From Planctomycetia bacterium (GTDB lineage: Bacteria > Planctomycetota > MHYJ01 > WSZJ01), in contig JADLHC010000127.1 of assembly GCA_020849035.1 (NCBI GenBank), positions 1 through 44,955 on the forward strand: 44,955 bases of DNA, given 5' to 3'. The notes below the pieces were generated by a model. That model saw nothing but the letters and a program-made list of their open reading frames with translations. It searched no databases and was not told where the DNA came from. Both the position numbers and the translations under genes were made by a program. Of the stretch, positions 33,777 to 42,045 are shown piece after piece (within the stretch, counting starts at the first letter, position 1; the number at the start of each line of letters is the position of its first letter).

Positions 33777-35285
33777 ATGCGCAGAACCCTCCTCGCCGCC
33801 GCCCTCCTCCTCCCCCGCTTCGCCGCCGCCGGCGACCCCGGCGCCTGGAACCCGCAGGACACCTTCGTCTTCGTCGCGAGCATCATCGAGTGGCCCGGCG
33901 ACGGCCTCGCCGCGTTCAAGGACGAGCGCCGCGACGACGCGTTCGTCGCCCAGCTCAAGGCGTGCGGCGTGCCCGCGGGCAACGTCGTCTTCCTGAAGGA
34001 CAAGGAAGCCACGCTCGCCGCAATGCGGAAGGAGTTCGTGGCGCTCGCGCGCCGCGGCGGCGAGGGCAGCACGTTCGTGTTCTATTTCCAGGGCCACGGC
34101 CTCAGCCGCAAGGAGAAGACCTGGCTCGCCTGCTACGACGTGGACCTCAAGGACTACGCCACCGCGTTCGACGTGGACGAGATCTTCCCGGTGCTCGACA
34201 AGGAGTGGAAGGGCTCGCGGCTGCTGCTGATCGGGGACTGCTGCCACTCCGGCGCGCTCGGCCGCGTCGTTGACCACTTCGCCGGGAAATCCTCCGTGCG
34301 CGCCGCGTGCCTTCCTTCCGCGGCCGCTTCCAACACGTCCACATCGCACTGGACGTTCACGGAGTCGCTCATCGCGGCGCTCGCGGGCGACGGCGCGGTG
34401 GACCGGAACCGCGACGGGAAGATCACGTTCGGCGAAGCGGAGGCGTTCGCGCACGACGAGATGAAGTTCCGGGAGAACCAGCTGTGCCGTGGGAAGCGGG
34501 GAGAGGGGTTCGACGCGGGGTGGGTGCTGCGGGAAGTGGCTCCGGACAAGCCGGCGCCTGCGAAGGCGGAGGGGCGGTGGCAGGTCGGGGACTACGTGGA
34601 CGCGTGCGACCGGGACGGGAAGTGGTACGTGTCGCAGGTGCTCGCGGTGAAGGACGGGAAGTGCCGGATCCACTACCTCGGATGGGACGCGAAGTGGGAC
34701 GAGTGGGTGGGCCCGGAGAAGGTGCGGCCGATCGAGCGGAAGAAGCTCAAGGTAGGCGAGCGGTACGAAGTCGAGTGGCGTCCCGGGCAGTGGTTCCTGG
34801 CGACGGTGACGAAGGAGGAGGACGACTTCTACTACGTGCACTACGAGGGCGAGGAGGGGGACGACGACGAGTGGGTGACGGCGGACCGTGCCCGGCCGCC
34901 GGCGGAGGGGGCGGCCCCGCCTCCCCCGGAGTTCGCGGCGCTCGCGCCGCGCGCGCTTGCGAAGGGCGACGCGGTCGCTGCGCGGTGGCGCAGGGCCTGG
35001 TACCTGGCCGAGGTGACGTCGGTGGACGCCGGCGTGCACGCGGTGAAGTACGCGGACGGCGACACGGGGTCGCTGTCGACCGCGGACCTCATTGCCGTGG
35101 CGACGGCCGCCGAGATCGCCCCCGGCGAGCGCGTCCTGGCGTGCTGGAACGGCAAGCCGCAGATGTTCCCCGGAAGCGTGGTCTCGAAGACGGACAAAGG
35201 CTGCGTCGTGAAGTGGGAGGACGGCACGAAGCCGTCGGAGGTCCCATTCGGGCAGTTTGCGCGGATCCGGCCGGCGAAGAAGTAG
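33777..35285 (+). CDS. Secreted caspase-like peptidase with EF-hand loop and four Tudor-like repeats
   Basis: A 502-aa exported protein (signal peptide ~1-18). The caspase fold covers ~25-250: H107 in YFQGHGL and C156 in GDCCHSGAL form the C14-type dyad. DRNRDGKITFGE (209-220) is a canonical calcium-binding EF-hand loop inside it. Four small beta-barrel repeats follow: ~266-319 (GDYVDACDRDGKWY ... YLGWDAKWDEWV), ~323-373, ~393-441 and ~446-499; the first two look like Tudor-knot/chromo-barrel domains. Such barrels bind proteins or nucleic acids; in a secreted protein the ligand is unclear. ATG 33777 with GGGAG six bases upstream; a -10-like TATCAT is at 33744. Confidence 0.93.
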   Translation: MRRTLLAAALLLPRFAAAGDPGAWNPQDTFVFVASIIEWPGDGLAAFKDERRDDAFVAQLKACGVPAGNVVFLKDKEATLAAMRKEFVALARRGGEGSTFVFYFQGHGLSRKEKTWLACYDVDLKDYATAFDVDEIFPVLDKEWKGSRLLLIGDCCHSGALGRVVDHFAGKSSVRAACLPSAAASNTSTSHWTFTESLIAALAGDGAVDRNRDGKITFGEAEAFAHDEMKFRENQLCRGKRGEGFDAGWVLREVAPDKPAPAKAEGRWQVGDYVDACDRDGKWYVSQVLAVKDGKCRIHYLGWDAKWDEWVGPEKVRPIERKKLKVGERYEVEWRPGQWFLATVTKEEDDFYYVHYEGEEGDDDEWVTADRARPPAEGAAPPPPEFAALAPRALAKGDAVAARWRRAWYLAEVTSVDAGVHAVKYADGDTGSLSTADLIAVATAAEIAPGERVLACWNGKPQMFPGSVVSKTDKGCVVKWEDGTKPSEVPFGQFARIRPAKK

Positions 35286-35295
35286 GGGCGCCTTC

Positions 35296-35862
35296 CTACT
35301 TCCAGACGGGCCCAGGATTCTCGAGCTTCAGCAGGTACTCGTCCTCGGCGCTTCCCGACCGGAATTTCTCGACGCGCCCGGAGTAGAAGAGGACGAAGTT
35401 GTCGCCTGCGAAGTTCGGGCAGCGGTGCCACACGATCGGTAGGTCGGGCGGCGCGCCGTCGCGGATCAGGCCGTCCTTCCACGACCAGGCGGTGCCGCCG
35501 GGCGTGACGCAGGAGCCCTCGGCCGGCAGGTACACGAAGCCGCGGCCGCACCCCGGGCACGTGAGGGCCGCGTCGCCGCCGGAGACCAACGTCTCCCTGG
35601 CGAAGGCCCCGAGCAGCGACGGGTCCGTCGTGCCGCCGTTGTACTTCGACTCGTAGAGCCCGAACGTCACGCCGAGCTGCTTCAGCGTCCCGCCCACGGC
35701 GCCGCGTCTCGGATCGACCCGGATCGTCGGGATGTAGAACTTCACGGCAAGCCACGAGGTGAGGATCAGGATCGCCAGCGAGGCGACGACGATCACGGCG
35801 CCCGACGGGCCGCCGCCGCGGCGGGCGGGCACGGCATCGGGGGCAGGCGCTTCGGGGTCCAC
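35296..35862 (-). CDS. Single-pass membrane protein, pseudopilin-like (paralogue 2 of 3)
   Basis: A 188-aa protein with a Pro/Gly-rich start, one membrane helix (21-42) and an outer domain. LKQLGV (60-65), then LYESKY, a CPGC pair (C102, C105), APPDLPI (137-143), C148 and a GRVEKF ending are shared with the protein at 39750-40310. The body resembles pseudopilins of type II secretion but lacks the prepilin cleavage motif. Start GTG 35862; ATG codons just upstream are out of frame. It converges on the caspase gene with a 10-base gap. Function unknown. Confidence 0.8.
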   Translation of the reverse strand: MDPEAPAPDAVPARRGGGPSGAVIVVASLAILILTSWLAVKFYIPTIRVDPRRGAVGGTLKQLGVTFGLYESKYNGGTTDPSLLGAFARETLVSGGDAALTCPGCGRGFVYLPAEGSCVTPGGTAWSWKDGLIRDGAPPDLPIVWHRCPNFAGDNFVLFYSGRVEKFRSGSAEDEYLLKLENPGPVWK

Positions 35863-35891
35863 GCCATCATTCTAAGGACGCCCCGCGCGTC

Positions 35892-36806
35892 CTACCCGCA
35901 CTTGAATTCGCGGCCGACGAAATCCTCGACGGCGTCCTCGACGGCCGGCGCCAGCTCCCGGCCGATCTTCGAGTGGGAGTATCCGGCGTAGCGCCGCGAA
36001 AGCGTGTGGAGCGATTCTGCGCGGTGGGCGCGGGCGGGGTCCTTGCCGCCGCCGGCCTTGACCTCCTCGTCAAGCCGGGAGGCCTCCGCCAGGATCGCGT
36101 CGTGCGACTCCTTCCGCGCGGCCGCCGCCTTCTCCTCGCCCGCGACGGCCCAGGCCAGGCCCTTCTCCACCTCGGCGCGCCAGAATTCCGCCGACCACCA
36201 GCCCCCGAACGCGTGGACGACCTTCCCGGAGGCCGTACACACCATCGTCTCGACGGCCATCTCCTCGCTGCCCTCGTCCACCAGCGCGCGGCCCTCGTCG
36301 GTGTCGGGGCAGAAGTTGCCGAGCCGCTGCTCCACGCCTTCGCCCGCGGCGGACGCGAGGTCGACCCAGAGCGGCACGCACCGCTCGCGCAGCAGCTTCA
36401 CGGTCTCCGCAGGCGCCAGCGTCTGCGACAGGAGCCTGGACGCCGCCGCCAGGCGGGCGGTGTCCGGCGTCCCCGTCGCGCACACCACGACGACCGGCCG
36501 GCCCGACCGCTTCGCCTCCGCCAGCGCCTTCTCGGGCGTGAAGACCCAGCGCGGCCGGCCGAGCCCCTGCAGGATTTCCCGCAGCCGCGCCGCTGCCTCC
36601 GGGTCCGCCGCCGCCTTCAACGCCTCATCGAGCCGGCCCCGCCACGACTCGTCGAGCGCCGACAGCTCCTCCTGCGCGGCCTGCCGCATTTCCGCGTCGT
36701 CCGCCGCCAGCTGGCGGACGAGGACGGCGAAGCGTTCCGGGGACGGATCCCCGGCAAGGACGGGCACGGAAAGGGCGAACAGCGCGGCGATGGCCAGGGT
36801 CTTCAC
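35892..36806 (-). CDS. Secreted protein with HEAT-like and thioredoxin-like regions
   Basis: A 304-aa protein with a signal peptide (~1-18, ending VLAG). Residues ~25-85 are a short helical HEAT-like segment. Residues ~88-215 have thioredoxin-like spacing (GRPVVVVCATGTPD, then a strand CVPLWVDL), but the CxxC active site is absent, so it is unlikely to be a redox enzyme. The C-terminal ~85 residues are helical. GTG 36806 with GAGG eight bases upstream. It follows the M16 peptidase gene by 63 bases in the same direction. Function unknown. Confidence 0.75.
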   Translation of the reverse strand: MKTLAIAALFALSVPVLAGDPSPERFAVLVRQLAADDAEMRQAAQEELSALDESWRGRLDEALKAAADPEAAARLREILQGLGRPRWVFTPEKALAEAKRSGRPVVVVCATGTPDTARLAAASRLLSQTLAPAETVKLLRERCVPLWVDLASAAGEGVEQRLGNFCPDTDEGRALVDEGSEEMAVETMVCTASGKVVHAFGGWWSAEFWRAEVEKGLAWAVAGEEKAAAARKESHDAILAEASRLDEEVKAGGGKDPARAHRAESLHTLSRRYAGYSHSKIGRELAPAVEDAVEDFVGREFKCG

Positions 36807-36869
36807 GGGGGGATCCTCGTCGGGGTCCGGACCTTGGACGCCCGGGGCGCCCCCGGGTTCCCTCCCCCG

Positions 36870-39626
36870 CTACTTTCCTTCCTGGCCGTCCTCCTTCTTC
36901 TTCTTCTTCCCGCCGCCCGCGAAGTCGCCCACCTGCACGAGCGCCATCTTCGACGGGTCGATGTACTTGCGGAGCGCGGCGTTGACGTCGTCCAGCGTGA
37001 GCTTCTCGGCCGCCGTGTCGAGCTCGGTCCAGAACCCGAAGTCCTTCCCGGCGATCCGGAGCTGGACGATCGTGCCGGAGAGGCGCCCATCGTCGGCGCG
37101 CCCCTGGGCGACCTGGTTGGCCCGCGACTTCTTGAACGCCTCAAGCTCCTCGGCCGTGACGCCCGACTTCAGCGCCTCCGCCAGCTCGGCCCGGATGATT
37201 TCCAGCGCCTTCCCGGCGTTCTCCGGCTTCGTCATCGAGTACAGGATGACCATCCCGAAGTCGCCGCGGAAATCGGCGACGACGTTCCCGCCCGTCGCAT
37301 AGCTCAGCGCCTTCTCGCCGCGGACCTTCTTCGGGATGCGCGCCGCCATCTGGTCCTCGAACAGCGCGTTGGCCGCCGCGACGATCGCAAGGTAGTCCGG
37401 CGCCAGCACCGACAGCCGGATCGGCTGCAGCAGCACCGTGAACGCGCTCGGCTTCCCCGGCGTCTCCACCTTGACTTCCGTCCTCAGCAGCCCCTCGACC
37501 GCGTCGTTCGACTCGCGCACGCCCGCCTTCTCCGCCTTCCAGTCCGCCAGCACCGGCTTCAGCGCCGCCTCCACGTCCTTCGAGTCCAGGTCGCCCACGA
37601 GGCCTCCGACCATTCCCTCGGCACCGAGGAACCGCTTGTGGAACGCCATCAGGTCCGCCACGGTCAGCTTCTCGAGCCCCGCGATCTGCTCGTCCGGCGT
37701 CCGGCCGCGGCGCGGGTCGCCCTCGGCGAAGAAGATCGTCGGGACGGTCTGCTGGAAGATCACCTGCGGCTCGTCGCGCATCGAGTTGATCTGGTCCTTC
37801 GTGCGGCGGACGAGCTCCTGGAGCGACGGCTCCTCGATGAACGGCGTCCGCAGCATCTCGCCCGCGATGGCCATCGCCTCCGCGAACGACTCCTTCGTGG
37901 TCTGGACCGAAACCGACAGCGCGTCGATCGAAATGCTGACCCCGATCTCCGTCTTCATCGCGGCCAGCTTCTTCTTCAGCTCGTCCTTCGAAAACGCCTT
38001 CGTCCGCTCGGTCATCAGGTCCGCGAGCGCCTCCCCGGCCGCATCGAACGGGAAGACCTCCTTGCGCCCCGCCAGCGGGACATTGAGCTGAAGGTGAATC
38101 CGGTCGCCCTTCACCTCCTTGCGGACCACGCCAATCTGCGCCGGGCCGACCGCCAGCCACTTCAGCGCCGCCTGCACCCCGGCCGCCGTGTACTCGAACT
38201 CCTTCACTTTCTTCGAGGTCGCCGGAAGCTTCGACAGGAGCGCGTCGTGGGTGGAAGCGTCGGGTTCCGGCTCGATCTTGACCGCGCCGGCCTCGTCGTC
38301 CGGCGTGAAGCGGCCGACGACGCGGTTCTCGAGGCGGATGTACTTCGCGGCGAAGGCCTTGACCTGGTCGAGCGTGATGGCCTTGGTCTGCTCGCGGCGG
38401 GCGAGGAGGAGCTTCCAGGAGCCCCACGACTCGGCCTCGCTGAGGGCCATGGAGAGGCGCTCGGGGCTGTTGAAGAGCTCGTCGAAGTCGCGCTCCATCT
38501 CGTGCTTGGCGCGCTCGAAGTCATCCTCGGAGAGGTTCGCGGACTGTTTCTCGAGGAGGTCGAGGATCGCGGCTTCGACGGCCTCGGGGTCCTTCTCCTT
38601 CGGGACCGTGGCGAGGACGAAGAACGGCGACGCGTAGCGGAGGCTCATCGTCCCGCAGCCGGCGGTTCCCGCCAGGCCCTTCGCCACGACCCGCTCGTAC
38701 AGGGGGCCGGACGTGCCGGAGGAGAGCATCTGCGCGTAAACGTCGGCGATCGCGGCGTCCGGGTGCGTGGAGCCCGGGAGGCGGTAGCCGACGAGCACGA
38801 CGTGCGCCTCGCCGGGCTTGCGGATGGTGTACCGCCGCTCGCCGAGCGACGCCGGCTCGCGCGTCGTGTATCCCGGCCGGCCGGCGCCCGAGCCCTGGAG
38901 CGGCCCGAAATGCTTCTTCACCATCTCCAGCGCGCGCGCCGTCTCGAACTTGCCCGTGACGATGAGCATCGCGTTGTCCGGGCGGTAGTACTTCCGGTAG
39001 AAGGCGAGGATGTTGTCGACCTTGAGCGACTTGAAGTCCTCGATCGTGCCGATCGGCTCGCGCGAGTAGGCGTGGAAGTCGAACATCGCGCCGAACATCC
39101 CCATGACGACGAGGCGCTGCGGGTTGGAGGAGCCGATGTCGAACTCGCTCTCGACGATCTTGCCCTCGCGCTCGAGGTCGGACGGATCGAGTCTGGCGCC
39201 TCCGAGGCGGCCGGCCTCGAGGCGGATGGCGGTCTCGAGGTTCTCGTCCGTCGCGTTCAGCGTCTCGAAGTAGTTCGTGCGGTCGAACCACGTCGTGCCG
39301 TTGTAGTTCGCGCCGAGCTCCTTGAGGGTCTTCGCGATGTCCGGGAACCCCTCGACCGAGTGGAACAGCACGTGCTCGAACACGTGCGCCATCCCCATCT
39401 CGCCGGCGCCCTCGTGGACGCTGCCGACGAGGACAGTCAGGTTCACCGTGACCTTCGGAGCCGTCGCGTCCGGGTACAGCAGGACCTTCAGCCCGTTGGC
39501 CATCCGGTACTCCTCGATGCCGAGGATCTGCGCGGTCCGTTCCGGCGCGCCTTCCTCCGCGCGCACGGCCAGGGACGAGAGAAGGGCGAGGACGGCGGAA
39601 GCGGCGGCGACGGCGTATCGGGTCAT
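36870..39626 (-). CDS. M16-family zinc peptidase, secreted, full double-length
   Basis: A 918-aa insulinase/pitrilysin-type peptidase with a signal peptide (~1-23). The inverted zinc motif HxxEH is HVFEH (H81, E84, H85), with a conserved Glu helix ~75 residues later (NLETAIRLEAGRL). Four M16 subdomains are recognisable; the second half lacks the motif, as expected. Such proteases degrade peptides in the periplasm. The C-terminus ends in a lysine run. ATG 39626 has GGAGG four bases upstream. Downstream lies the thioredoxin-like gene. Confidence 0.96.
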   Translation of the reverse strand: MTRYAVAAASAVLALLSSLAVRAEEGAPERTAQILGIEEYRMANGLKVLLYPDATAPKVTVNLTVLVGSVHEGAGEMGMAHVFEHVLFHSVEGFPDIAKTLKELGANYNGTTWFDRTNYFETLNATDENLETAIRLEAGRLGGARLDPSDLEREGKIVESEFDIGSSNPQRLVVMGMFGAMFDFHAYSREPIGTIEDFKSLKVDNILAFYRKYYRPDNAMLIVTGKFETARALEMVKKHFGPLQGSGAGRPGYTTREPASLGERRYTIRKPGEAHVVLVGYRLPGSTHPDAAIADVYAQMLSSGTSGPLYERVVAKGLAGTAGCGTMSLRYASPFFVLATVPKEKDPEAVEAAILDLLEKQSANLSEDDFERAKHEMERDFDELFNSPERLSMALSEAESWGSWKLLLARREQTKAITLDQVKAFAAKYIRLENRVVGRFTPDDEAGAVKIEPEPDASTHDALLSKLPATSKKVKEFEYTAAGVQAALKWLAVGPAQIGVVRKEVKGDRIHLQLNVPLAGRKEVFPFDAAGEALADLMTERTKAFSKDELKKKLAAMKTEIGVSISIDALSVSVQTTKESFAEAMAIAGEMLRTPFIEEPSLQELVRRTKDQINSMRDEPQVIFQQTVPTIFFAEGDPRRGRTPDEQIAGLEKLTVADLMAFHKRFLGAEGMVGGLVGDLDSKDVEAALKPVLADWKAEKAGVRESNDAVEGLLRTEVKVETPGKPSAFTVLLQPIRLSVLAPDYLAIVAAANALFEDQMAARIPKKVRGEKALSYATGGNVVADFRGDFGMVILYSMTKPENAGKALEIIRAELAEALKSGVTAEELEAFKKSRANQVAQGRADDGRLSGTIVQLRIAGKDFGFWTELDTAAEKLTLDDVNAALRKYIDPSKMALVQVGDFAGGGKKKKKEDGQEGK

Positions 39627-39692
39627 GGGACCTCCGTGAGTGGTCTATGAAGTACGGCGGGGGCGGGGCGGCGTTGGGCCCGCCCGCCGGGG

Positions 39693-39711
39693 CCCGGGAT
39701 TGGAACCCGGG
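39693..39711. terminator. Short G+C hairpin between the pseudopilin-like and M16 genes
   Basis: CCCGGG arms with a 7-base loop lie in the 123-base gap 39627-39749. They may end the upstream transcript. No U-run follows. The loop resembles a tRNA T-arm but no tRNA is present. Confidence 0.4.
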
Positions 39712-39749
39712 AGGCGCGCGGCGTCACGAAATGCGGTGGGCGGGGGACT

Positions 39750-40310
39750 TCACTTCCGGCTGGGCGGCGTGAAGCCCGCGGGGAGCTTCTGGCCCGGGGG
39801 CGGGGGGGCGAAGACGTCCACGCGTCCCTGGAAGCACAGGACCGGGAAGTCCGGGTCCCCGTGTTCCCTGCGGCACAGGTGCCACGCGATCGGCAGGTCC
39901 GGCGGGGCGGCGCCCGTGATTCCGGCCTCCGTCCACGTGTACGGCGTGCCGCCGGGAGGCGCCCACCTGCCAGAAGGAGCCACCTGCCAGAGAACGTCGA
40001 GCCGCCCCTTGCACTCGGGGCACTCGAACAGGGCACGCTCGTCCGTGCCCACCTCCCGGAGCATCCGGCTGAAGGAAGTCGCGTCCGGCGGGTACGCCTT
40101 GTACGTGCTCTCGTACAGTGCGACGTAGACGCCGAGCTGCTTCAGCTGCGATTTCGCCGTGTCCCGCCTCTGGTGCCCGCGGCGGCTCCCATAGATGAAA
40201 AGCGCCGCAAGAGTCGCCGCCGACAAGAGCACGAGCGCCACGACCGAGGGCAGCTGCGACGGTTTCTCAACGGGAAGACCCGGTGATTCGGACCCGGAAT
40301 GCGCGTCCAC
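39750..40310 (-). CDS. Single-pass membrane protein, pseudopilin-like (paralogue 3 of 3)
   Basis: A 186-aa protein with one membrane helix (22-40) and an outer domain. LKQLGV (56-61), LYESTYKAYPP, a CPEC pair (C97, C100), APPDLPI (135-141), C146 and GRVDVF align with the protein at 35296-35862. The LxxLGV..Y...Y..YPP segment is the typical start of a pseudopilin body, but the helix is not preceded by a prepilin peptidase site. GTG 40310, 22 bases after the LD-carboxypeptidase stop, so probably the last gene of that operon. Confidence 0.8.
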   Translation of the reverse strand: MDAHSGSESPGLPVEKPSQLPSVVALVLLSAATLAALFIYGSRRGHQRRDTAKSQLKQLGVYVALYESTYKAYPPDATSFSRMLREVGTDERALFECPECKGRLDVLWQVAPSGRWAPPGGTPYTWTEAGITGAAPPDLPIAWHLCRREHGDPDFPVLCFQGRVDVFAPPPPGQKLPAGFTPPSRK

Positions 40311-40332
40311 TCCGCGATTCTATCCCCGGCGG

Positions 40333-41244
40333 CTACCGCACCGCGCCATCCAGCATCTCCAGCGTCCCCTTCCGCGGGTCGATCCGCGCCGCCACGCCCT
40401 GGGGGATCGTGACCTTGTCGTCCACGTGCCCGTACGGCAGGCCGAACACGCAGGGGCGGCCCTTGAGCATCTTCGCGTAGTGCAGGAGCGTCGTGCGGAG
40501 CGACCTGCGCGGGCCGCAGTCGGACCAGGTCGTGAAGACAGCGCCGGCGATGCGGTCCCAGATGCCCGCGAGGCGGAGCTGGGCGAGCATGCGGTCCACG
40601 CGGCGGGTTTCCTCGTCGATGTCCTCGAGAACCAGGAGCGCGCCCTCGAACGAGGGAGCATACGGCGTGCCGAGAACCGTCTGGAGGATCGAGAGCGTGC
40701 CGCCGAGCAGCGGGCCCTGCGCCGGCCGCGTGCCGAGGAACTCGAGCGGCTTCTTCAGGCGGAAGCGTGCGGGCTCGGGGAGCTCGACGAGGGGCCAGAA
40801 GTGCTTCGCGGTGAAGCTCGGGAGGCCGCCGTCGAAGTCGGTAGCGACCATGGGTCCGGAGAAGGTGACGAGGCCGGTCTTCGCGTGGATCGCGAGCTGG
40901 GGCGCGGTGAGGTCGGAGTAGCCGACGAAGACCTTGGGGTGGCGGCGGACGAGCGCGTAGTCGAGGCGGTCGAGGAGGCGGGTGGCGCCGGCGCCGCCGC
41001 GGGCGCAGAAGATGCCCTTCACGGCGGGGTCGTGGAACGCGGCGTGGAGATCTTCGAGGCGGTCGTAGTCGCGGCCGCCGAGGTGATCGCACTTCTTCCC
41101 GACGTTCGCGCCGAGGACGACGCGGTAGCCGCGCTTCTCGATCTCCTTCACGCCGCGCCGGAGCGCCGCCCTGTCGGGCGCGGAGGAGGGCGCGACGACG
41201 GCGATGGTGTCGCCGGGGCGGAGGCGGGGCGGCTTGAGCGTCAC
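40333..41244 (-). CDS. ldcA: LD-carboxypeptidase, family S66
   Basis: A 303-aa S66 peptidase. The triad positions of LdcA are visible: S110 in VGYSDLT, E207 in LVLEDID and H273 in LPYGHVDD. LdcA cleaves the terminal D-Ala from recycled tetrapeptides in the cytoplasm; related MccF-type enzymes detoxify microcins, which cannot be excluded. The start is GTG 41244, overlapping the gmhA stop (GTGA); this also places the conserved KPPRLRPGDTIAVVAPSS beginning at residue 4. Peptidoglycan recycling would also involve the NagZ-like enzyme at the other end of the window. Confidence 0.93.
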   Translation of the reverse strand: MTLKPPRLRPGDTIAVVAPSSAPDRAALRRGVKEIEKRGYRVVLGANVGKKCDHLGGRDYDRLEDLHAAFHDPAVKGIFCARGGAGATRLLDRLDYALVRRHPKVFVGYSDLTAPQLAIHAKTGLVTFSGPMVATDFDGGLPSFTAKHFWPLVELPEPARFRLKKPLEFLGTRPAQGPLLGGTLSILQTVLGTPYAPSFEGALLVLEDIDEETRRVDRMLAQLRLAGIWDRIAGAVFTTWSDCGPRRSLRTTLLHYAKMLKGRPCVFGLPYGHVDDKVTIPQGVAARIDPRKGTLEMLDGAVR

Positions 41245-41867
41245 GCCTGCTCGAACGCCGCGCAGAGGATGTGACCGATGGACTCGTGGCACTCCTGCAC
41301 GATCGCGGTCTCCCTCGAGGGGACGCGCAGGCAGACGTCCACGAGGTCGGCGAGCTCGCCGCCGTCCTCGCCGGTGAGGCCGACGGTCTTCGCGCCGAGG
41401 GCGGATGCGGCCTTCGCGGCGGCGAGGACGTTCTTCGAGTTGCCGGAGGTCGAGATGAGGACGACGACGTCCTTCGGCTTCACGAGGGCCTCGACCTGGC
41501 GGCTGAAGACCTTCTCGAAGCCGAAGTCGTTCCCGGCGGCGGTGAGCGCGGAGGTGTCGGTCGTGAGCGCGACGGCGGCGATCGCGGGGCGGTTCTTCAC
41601 GTACCGGACGACGAGCTCGGTCGCCCAGTGCTGCGCGTCGGCGGCGCTGCCGCCGTTGCCGCAGAAGAAGACGGTTGCCCCTTTCTCGGAGGCCTCGCGG
41701 ACGGTGGCGACGAAGCGGGCGACCTCGTCGAGCATCGAGGTCAGGACCGCGGTCTTGGCCGCGATGGAGGCCTTGAGATGCGCCTCCGCGAGCTTGCGGA
41801 CCTTGAGCATGCCGGGGGTGAGGAAGAGCGTGGTGGCGAGCTCGGGCTTGCGGGGGGGTTTGGGCAT
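41241..41867 (-). CDS. gmhA: Sedoheptulose 7-phosphate isomerase
   Basis: A 208-aa SIS-domain isomerase that makes D-glycero-D-manno-heptose 7-phosphate, the first step to ADP-heptose for LPS core. CGNGGSAADA (69-78), LTTDTSALTAAGND (101-114), SGNSKN (141-146) and the QECHESIGH segment (191-199) match GmhA, including the zinc/catalytic Glu and His. An N-terminal extension of ~20 residues is present. hldE lies upstream in the same direction, with a large inverted repeat between. The stop is coupled to ldcA. No gmhB is in the window. Confidence 0.93.
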   Translation of the reverse strand: MPKPPRKPELATTLFLTPGMLKVRKLAEAHLKASIAAKTAVLTSMLDEVARFVATVREASEKGATVFFCGNGGSAADAQHWATELVVRYVKNRPAIAAVALTTDTSALTAAGNDFGFEKVFSRQVEALVKPKDVVVLISTSGNSKNVLAAAKAASALGAKTVGLTGEDGGELADLVDVCLRVPSRETAIVQECHESIGHILCAAFEQA

Positions 41868-41890
41868 GGGTTTCCAGTCCGTTGAATGGC

Positions 41891-42038
41891 GGATCCTCTT
41901 TTGCCGTCTTTTATCCCCCCAAAGTCGTTCCTACCGCCGTTCATCCAGGGGCATCCACGGATCCAACAGCGGATGTCGAGGGATGAACGGCGATAGGAAC
42001 GGCTTGGAGGGGATAAAGAAGGGTAAAGGAGGATGAAG
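41891..42038. repeat. 148-base imperfect inverted repeat built from TTYATCC units
   Basis: Left arm (41891-41956) and right arm (41971-42038) are reverse complements with scattered mismatches; the best block, CGTTCCTACCGCCGTTCATCC (with one mismatch), pairs across 41926-41946. Inside the arms a degenerate heptamer recurs: TTTATCC, TTCATCC, GCATCC, and on the other side GGATGAA, GGATAAA, GGGTAAA. It starts 24 bases upstream of gmhA and ends 8 bases from the hldE stop. The hldE-gmhA RNA would form a very long hairpin. Probably a REP-like or small mobile palindromic element. Confidence 0.8.
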
Positions 42039-42045
42039 TTCCAGG

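Noticed and set aside
35973-39650. Very long plus-strand open frame (about 1,200 codons) opposite the M16 peptidase
   Set aside because: It mirrors a clear peptidase gene and is Arg/Leu-rich; an antisense shadow caused by high G+C.
39660-39720. T-arm-like hairpin (CCCGGG with TTCCAAT loop on the minus strand) suggesting a tRNA
   Set aside because: No matching acceptor stem, D-arm or anticodon arm can be formed within the 123-base gap; position 57 is not a purine.
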